Source: Pedobacter antarcticus (GTDB lineage: Bacteria > Bacteroidota > Bacteroidia > Sphingobacteriales > Sphingobacteriaceae). From it: DNA of 64,000 nt. Made by a program: the position numbers and the translations under genes. Each line of letters starts with the position of its first letter. Within the stretch, counting starts at the first letter, position 1. The DNA is taken from the NCBI RefSeq assembly GCF_900112985.1, contig NZ_FONS01000005.1, positions 62,001 through 126,000 of the forward strand, given 5' to 3'. The notes under the pieces are model-generated. The model made no database searches. It was not told the origin of the DNA and was given only the letters and a program-made list of their open reading frames with translations. Below, piece after piece: positions 59,059-64,000 of the stretch.

Positions 59059-61476
59059 ATGAAGACCTTTCTTCTCAGTATTTGCCTGGCTACGGGACTG
59101 ACAGTCACCGGTTATGCACAAGAAAATTTAAGCTATCAGCTTCCACCAAAAAGTATTGTAGACCTGGTAGACGCAGCCACGAGTCCATCGGTCCAATTCA
59201 GTCCGGACGGTAAGCTGATGCTTATTTTGCAGACTCCCGGTTATGCCTCTATCGAACAGGTTGCACAACCCGTTATTGGCCTGGCAGGACTAAGAATAAA
59301 CCCCGCGAATAACTCCACAGAGGGTGAGCTTTCGGGCGTTTTCAATGGAATAACCGTTAAGAACCTAATTAGTAAAAAAGATCAGCAGATCAGTGGATTA
59401 CCAAAAGAATTACGTTTAACTAATATCAGCTGGAGTCCAGACGGTCAGCATTTTGCATTCAGTAACAATACGCTTAAAGGCGTAGAACTTTGGTTTGTAA
59501 ACCTGCAGTCTATGGCTGCAACAAGATTAACCAGCGATCATTTGAATGATGCTTTCGGAACTACTTTACAGTGGAGCCCGGACAGCAAGTCTATATTAGC
59601 CCAGTTTATCCCTTCCCGCGGAGCTGCGCCGGTACAGCCGATTGTACCAACAGGGCCGGTGGTTCAGGAGAACCTGGGTGTGGTAACACCTTCGAGAACC
59701 TATCAGAACCTGCTTCAGAATAATTACGATCAGGAGCTGATGGAATATTATCTCCGTTCGCAATTAGTTCAGGTAAACCTGGATGGTGGCGTAAAGTTTA
59801 TTGGTGAGCCGGCAATTTACCGTTCGGCATCTTATTCTCCTGATGGAAAATACCTGCTGAGTGAGGTTGTACAAAAACCATACTCGTACCTGGTGCCTGT
59901 ATATTACTTTCCTTATCAGGCGAGTATTCTGAATCTGGATACTAAAGCAGTTAAAGTATTGTACGATGCTCCATTAGCAGAGAAATTACCCTCTGGCTTC
60001 GATGCGGTAGCTACCGGACCAAGATCATTTGAGTGGCGAAAAGATGTGCCGTCAACTATAGTCTGGGCAGAAGCTCAGGATAAAGGAGACCCTTCGGTAA
60101 AAACAGAAGTACGAGATGCACTGTTCACGCTTAAGGCACCATTTACGGAAGCGCCGAAAGAACTGATTAAACTAAACCTGCGTTATGGCGGTATTAGCTG
60201 GGGAAATCAGCAGTATGCTATCCTCAAAGAAAACTGGAGAAAAGATCGTACTGTAAAAATGAGTCTTATTAATCCCGAAACCGGTAAAACTGTAAAAGTC
60301 ATTGCGCAGCGGTCTTCAGAAGATACTTATACAGATCCGGGAGATTTTGTTTCCAGCAAAGGAATTATCAGCAGAAGCGGAACTCTTTTACTGGATAAAG
60401 CAAATCCTGTGGTTTACACCATTGGAGGTGGCGCTTCACCACAGGGAGACCGTCCATTTTTAATGCGCTGGAACCTGCTTAATAACAAACAAGATACCTT
60501 ATTCAAATCTAAAGCTCCTTATTACGAAGAGCCGGTATATTATAACCATGCCACAGGGTCTTTATATTTCTCCAGAGAATCTGCAGAACAAGCACCAAAC
60601 TACCTGGTTTCAGACCTGAAAAGCAAAAAAGAAACTGCATTAACCCAATTCGCAGACCCGTATCCATCTTTACAAGGCGTACAGAAATCACTGTTGTCTT
60701 ATCCACGTAAAGACGGTGTAAAGTTATCTGCAACCCTTTATTTACCAAAAGGATATAAGAAATCAGACGGGCCATTACCAGCACTGGTTTGGGCTTATCC
60801 AAGAGAGTTCAAATCACTGGCAGCAGCAGGACAGGTTAAAGGGTCGCCGTATCGCTTTACAAGGCTGGCTTTCCGCTCTCCGGTATTCTGGGTAACCCGT
60901 GGTTATGCTGTCTTAGACCAGGCAGACATGCCTATTGTGGGCGAAGGTAAAGAAGAACCAAATGATACTTTCCTTGAGCAGATAGAAGCCAATGCAGTAG
61001 CGCTCATTAATTACGTATCCGATGACCTGGGTGTTGTAGACAGAAAGAGAATTGGTGTAGGAGGACACTCTTACGGTGCTTTCATGACAGCTAATTTGTT
61101 GGCGCATACAGATCTGTTTGCAGCAGGGATTGCAAGAAGCGGAGCTTATAACAGAACCCTTACGCCTTTTGGTTTCCAGGGTGAGTCCAGAACATTCTGG
61201 GAGGCAGAAGATGTGTATAATAAAATGTCACCATTTAATTATGCGAATAAGATCAAAACTCCGATTCTGCTAACACATGGTATTGATGACGAGAATTCAG
61301 GTACGTTTCCAATCCAGAGTGAACGCTTATATAGCGCGATCAAAGGCCATGGAGGTACAGTACGCCTGGTGCTTTTACCTAAAGAATTCCACGGTTACAG
61401 AAGCCGTGAATCTATATTGCATACCTTCTATGAGCAGGATAATTGGTTAGAGAAATATGTGAAAAACAGGAAGTAA
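59059..61476 (+). CDS. S9 family peptidase (prolyl oligopeptidase superfamily)
   Basis: 805 residues. Signal peptide about 1-20 (ends VTGYAQ). A beta-propeller part (VQFSPDGKLMLIL, ISWSPDGQHFAFSN) precedes the C-terminal alpha/beta hydrolase. Catalytic Ser at about 671 in GVGGHSYGAF, Asp in THGIDDENSG and His at about 778 in PKEFHGYRS. The size and sequence fit S9 peptidases such as glutamyl-endopeptidase-like ones, in the periplasm or outside. Single gene with its own terminator. Confidence 0.93.
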   Translation: MKTFLLSICLATGLTVTGYAQENLSYQLPPKSIVDLVDAATSPSVQFSPDGKLMLILQTPGYASIEQVAQPVIGLAGLRINPANNSTEGELSGVFNGITVKNLISKKDQQISGLPKELRLTNISWSPDGQHFAFSNNTLKGVELWFVNLQSMAATRLTSDHLNDAFGTTLQWSPDSKSILAQFIPSRGAAPVQPIVPTGPVVQENLGVVTPSRTYQNLLQNNYDQELMEYYLRSQLVQVNLDGGVKFIGEPAIYRSASYSPDGKYLLSEVVQKPYSYLVPVYYFPYQASILNLDTKAVKVLYDAPLAEKLPSGFDAVATGPRSFEWRKDVPSTIVWAEAQDKGDPSVKTEVRDALFTLKAPFTEAPKELIKLNLRYGGISWGNQQYAILKENWRKDRTVKMSLINPETGKTVKVIAQRSSEDTYTDPGDFVSSKGIISRSGTLLLDKANPVVYTIGGGASPQGDRPFLMRWNLLNNKQDTLFKSKAPYYEEPVYYNHATGSLYFSRESAEQAPNYLVSDLKSKKETALTQFADPYPSLQGVQKSLLSYPRKDGVKLSATLYLPKGYKKSDGPLPALVWAYPREFKSLAAAGQVKGSPYRFTRLAFRSPVFWVTRGYAVLDQADMPIVGEGKEEPNDTFLEQIEANAVALINYVSDDLGVVDRKRIGVGGHSYGAFMTANLLAHTDLFAAGIARSGAYNRTLTPFGFQGESRTFWEAEDVYNKMSPFNYANKIKTPILLTHGIDDENSGTFPIQSERLYSAIKGHGGTVRLVLLPKEFHGYRSRESILHTFYEQDNWLEKYVKNRK

Positions 61477-61477
61477 G

Positions 61478-61504
61478 ATGTTATTAACATGATGTTAATA
61501 ACAT
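61478..61504. promoter_or_regulatory. 27-bp palindrome after the S9 peptidase stop
   Basis: Two perfect 13-bp arms (61478-61490 and 61492-61504, ATGTTATTAACAT and its complement) around one central G, 1 bp after the TAA. AT-rich and without a loop, so it looks like a protein-binding site rather than a terminator. Confidence 0.7.
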
Positions 61505-61508
61505 GTGG

Positions 61509-61545
61509 AAAAGAGGATACCTAAAAAAGGCATCCTCTTTTTTTA
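61509..61545 (+). terminator. Intrinsic terminator of the S9 peptidase gene
   Basis: 10-bp stem AAAAGAGGAT/ATCCTCTTTT (61509-61518 and 61532-61541) with a 13-nt loop and a run of T. Confidence 0.85.
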
Positions 61546-61670
61546 TCTCTGAAACTCTGCGGGAAATGCGCTGAACCAGAGATTGAGAACCCGGAATTGT
61601 CAAATTAAAAGCACTGCTTTATAATTGGTTCATAAATTGCTGTTGCTGTTGCAGATGCAAAACAATATAA

Positions 61671-63377
61671 ATGAATAATAATTTGGGGATGAGTATTATC
61701 CCGGACAATGATAGTCAACGTGTTGAAATTTTGGAGAAATATCAGATCTTAAATACGGCAGCGGAAGCATCATTTGATCACATCGCAGGTCTTGCGGCTA
61801 AAATATTTCAGGTTCCCATCGTGCTGATTACCTTTATTAACAAAGAAGAGGTGTTTTTTAAAGCGAATGTTGGTCTGCCCGGAGTAAAGTCTGTTCCGCG
61901 TGCAGAAAGCATTTGTGCACTGTCCATTTTGCGTCAGGATCCCACTGTATTTACACAGCCCTTATCAGAACCATTTATCAAAGATCTTCCGTTGGTTACC
62001 GGACCGGTTCAGCTGCGGTTCTATGCGGGAGTACCCATATTAAACGGCGCAGGTTATGCTTTAGGAACATTGTGCCTTATCGATCAGAAAGAAAGAACAT
62101 TCAGCGATAATGACGCTGCGGTACTTCAGGATCTGGCTCAGCTGGTCAGTAATGAAACAGAAGCGAGATTAACGATTCTTCAGCAGAAACAAAGCGAAAT
62201 TAAGTTTCAGGGCCATGGCCGTAAGCGAGAGCAGGAACTCAACGAAGAATTGATTACTGCGAACGAAGAACTCTTCGCAATGAATGAAGAGCTCGTGCAT
62301 ACCAGCCAGGAAAGATTTAAAGCCGAAGAATTACTGCGTGTAGCATTAGATACTGCATCTATTGGTACCTGGCATATGGATTTGGACAGCAGGGTATTTA
62401 CAGCCTCGGCAAGAATGAATGAGTTATTCGGATTTGATGCAGGATACCAGATCAGCGAGCAGGATATTATTAATCAGATTGACCCCGCTTATCAGGAAGA
62501 TGTCAAACGACTGGCTTACGAATCAGTTAAAAAAGGGGCGCCGTACCGGGTAGAATATCCAATCATCGGATTTAATGATCAGAAAATTAAATGGCTGCTT
62601 GCTGTTGGCAGATTATATGATAACCCTAAACATCAGGTCCGGCATTTTTCCGGTGTGACTATCGATATCACAGAGCAGAAACAAGATGAGATCAGGAAGA
62701 ATGATTTCATCGGTATGGTGAGCCATGAGTTGAAAACACCTTTAACATCACTTAAAGGGTATATCCAAATGCTGCATCAGAAAGCTGTGAAAAAAGAAGA
62801 TGAGTTTAGCAGTAATACACTAAGTAAGGTCGAGAAGCAGGTTATTAAAATGCAGACGCTAATTAATGGTTTTCTTAATCTCTCTGGTCTGGAAACCGGC
62901 AAGATTAAGCTTAATATTAAAGAGTTTGATATTTGCCAGTTAGTTTCTGATACTATCGAAGACGTGAAAAGTAGCAGCAGTACAACACATGACTTCATTC
63001 CAGAAACGTCTGAAGGAATCATGCTGGTAAGAGCAGACAGAGATAAAATTGGTCAGGTTATCTATAATTTTATGACCAATACTATCAAATATGCCCCCTT
63101 AAGCGGGGTAGTGAATGTGGGTTGCAGACAGGTCGGCGAGCATATTCAAGTGAGTGTCAAAGACCATGGAATAGGAATTCAACCAGAAGACATACCGAAG
63201 ATCTTCGACCGTTTTTTCCGCGTCGATAATCTATATACTCAGCATATATCTGGTTTTGGTATCGGACTTTATCTGAGTAAGGAAATTATTCAGCGCCATC
63301 ATGGTCAGATCTGGGTGGAGAGCAAGCCCGGAGAAGGCACCACATTTTTCTTCAAGTTGCCGGTTTCAGGAAGTTAA
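61671..63377 (+). CDS. Sensor histidine kinase (GAF-PAS-HisKA-HATPase)
   Basis: 568 residues, no transmembrane segment, so cytoplasmic. GAF domain about 10-165 (ILEKYQILNTAAEASFDHIAGLAA, FYAGVPILNGAGYALGTLCLID), a coiled linker about 180-215, PAS about 220-335, the H-box MVSHELKTPLTSLKGYIQM with His352, and the HATPase domain with the N-box, FDRFFRVD and GFGIGLYLSKEIIQRHHG. It autophosphorylates on a GAF/PAS signal and passes phosphate to a response regulator, which is not encoded nearby (orphan kinase). ATG 61689 is a possible later start. Confidence 0.93.
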   Translation: MNNNLGMSIIPDNDSQRVEILEKYQILNTAAEASFDHIAGLAAKIFQVPIVLITFINKEEVFFKANVGLPGVKSVPRAESICALSILRQDPTVFTQPLSEPFIKDLPLVTGPVQLRFYAGVPILNGAGYALGTLCLIDQKERTFSDNDAAVLQDLAQLVSNETEARLTILQQKQSEIKFQGHGRKREQELNEELITANEELFAMNEELVHTSQERFKAEELLRVALDTASIGTWHMDLDSRVFTASARMNELFGFDAGYQISEQDIINQIDPAYQEDVKRLAYESVKKGAPYRVEYPIIGFNDQKIKWLLAVGRLYDNPKHQVRHFSGVTIDITEQKQDEIRKNDFIGMVSHELKTPLTSLKGYIQMLHQKAVKKEDEFSSNTLSKVEKQVIKMQTLINGFLNLSGLETGKIKLNIKEFDICQLVSDTIEDVKSSSSTTHDFIPETSEGIMLVRADRDKIGQVIYNFMTNTIKYAPLSGVVNVGCRQVGEHIQVSVKDHGIGIQPEDIPKIFDRFFRVDNLYTQHISGFGIGLYLSKEIIQRHHGQIWVESKPGEGTTFFFKLPVSGS

Positions 63378-63414
63378 ACAATGGGCCGACCCGCAGATCA
63401 ACCCATAATTCTAA

Positions 63415-64000
63415 TTATTTCAGTGCTGATTTAATTACTGCTGCGGCCTGCAAAACTGAAGTTTGTATAGCAGGCACTCCGGCGATTGGATTTAATAGTC
63501 CGTAATCATGGATCAGGCCACCATATCTGGTTAGCGTTACAGGAACTCCTGCCTCATCCAGTTTTCTGGCATAAGCTTCACCCTCATCTCTTAAAACATC
63601 ATTTTCTGCGGTCTGAACCAGAGCAGGAGGTAAGCCTTTTAGCCTTTCAGTATCAGCTTTGAGCGGAGCGGCATAAATCTCATTTCTTTTTGCCGTATCC
63701 GGCAGGTAGTTATCCCAGAACCATTTCATCATATTTCTGGTCAGGAATCTTCCTTCTGCGTAAGTATGATAAGAATCGGTATCAAAATCTGCATCGGTAA
63801 CCGGCCATAATAATACCTGCAATTTAATCTCCGGACCCTTTTTGTCTTTAGCCATTAAGGCGACGACAGTAGCCATATTTCCACCGACACTATTTCCTGC
63901 GATAGCCATATTTTTGCCGTCTACACCTATTTCTTTACCATTTTCGGCCAACCATTCAACTGTTGCATAGATTTCATTAATGGCAGTTGGATATTGCGCC
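63415..64000 (-). CDS. HSL-type alpha/beta hydrolase (esterase), N-terminal part outside window
   Basis: Partial at its 5' end; about 195 residues visible with frame open to the window edge. The nucleophile elbow is GNSVGGNMA with Ser, Asp in TAENDVLRDEG and His in GLIHDYGLLN, a complete triad of the hormone-sensitive-lipase family of carboxylesterases. The HGGG oxyanion loop would lie outside the window. The substrate is unknown, probably short acyl esters. Confidence 0.88.
   Translation of the reverse strand, partial: AQYPTAINEIYATVEWLAENGKEIGVDGKNMAIAGNSVGGNMATVVALMAKDKKGPEIKLQVLLWPVTDADFDTDSYHTYAEGRFLTRNMMKWFWDNYLPDTAKRNEIYAAPLKADTERLKGLPPALVQTAENDVLRDEGEAYARKLDEAGVPVTLTRYGGLIHDYGLLNPIAGVPAIQTSVLQAAAVIKSALK

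Noticed and set aside
1..64000. CRISPR arrays, tRNA or rRNA genes, prophage or IS transposases
   Set aside because: No regularly spaced repeat-spacer unit, no tRNA cloverleaf or rRNA signature, and no transposase or integrase was recognised by reading; the 11-bp array at 36618-36716 lacks spacers.

Overview
The window looks like a chromosomal segment of a Bacteroidota bacterium, most probably a Sphingobacteriaceae member such as Pedobacter (inference). Supporting signs are the SusC/SusD pair, TonB-linked receptors with N-terminal carboxypeptidase-regulatory domains, Bacteroidota-only families (DUF2480, DUF3108, DUF3109, DUF4834, DUF6427-like), TAnnTTTG-type -7 promoter boxes upstream of many genes, and the near absence of Shine-Dalgarno sequences. 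No rRNA, tRNA, CRISPR array, prophage or intact insertion sequence was recognised.

Layout. 1-4600: the end of nuoN, then DedA, pyrophosphatase, a CNNM/CorC-type protein and rsmE in one tight plus-strand run, followed by ispF and a small lipoprotein. 4618-6869: minus-strand YceI, pirin, a Crp/Fnr regulator and a 52-residue Cys-rich membrane protein. 6946-12870: a compact set of two ATP-grasp-type proteins, a class I glutamine amidotransferase, a YbdK/GCS2 carboxylate-amine ligase and two esterases. It looks like a pathway for an uncharacterised amide-linked small molecule and is the best candidate for an undescribed system here. 12881-22080: TIP30-like reductase, typA, class II phosphodiesterase, an Oar-like TonB receptor, an SDR reductase, an internally deleted acetyltransferase and a DJ-1/PfpI protein. 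22243-28059: a polysaccharide segment with three glycosyltransferases, two methyltransferases and a flippase. 28078-33422: DinB, YjjG, upp, a divergent deacetylase-like protein, uvrB and a YwbE-family gene.

33653-39679: DUF4834, a large YfhO membrane protein, an LpxH-like phosphoesterase, a GT28-like glycosyltransferase and a DUF6427-like membrane protein. 39787-47483: coaX, an outer-membrane beta-barrel, lptC, PpiD-like foldase, DUF2480, DUF3108, DUF3109 and rfbA, largely an envelope-assembly run. 47583-50128: aminopeptidase P, a small protein and a rhodanese, followed by a decayed S41 protease tail. 50540-56466: an NlpC/P60 peptidase, SusC and SusD, a nutrient-uptake locus without glycosidases. 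56533-64000: an AAA/DUF4143 ATPase with operator-like promoter repeats, small ORFs, a GreA/GreB-like protein, an S9 peptidase, a histidine kinase and the end of an HSL-family esterase.

Non-coding structure is rich. There are many strong, often bidirectional hairpin terminators, a perfect 30-bp inverted repeat overlapping a stop codon, and a 99-bp array of 11-bp units whose orientation flips in the middle. There is also a 27-bp palindrome directly after a stop codon and a 10-bp inverted repeat overlapping a -7 box.
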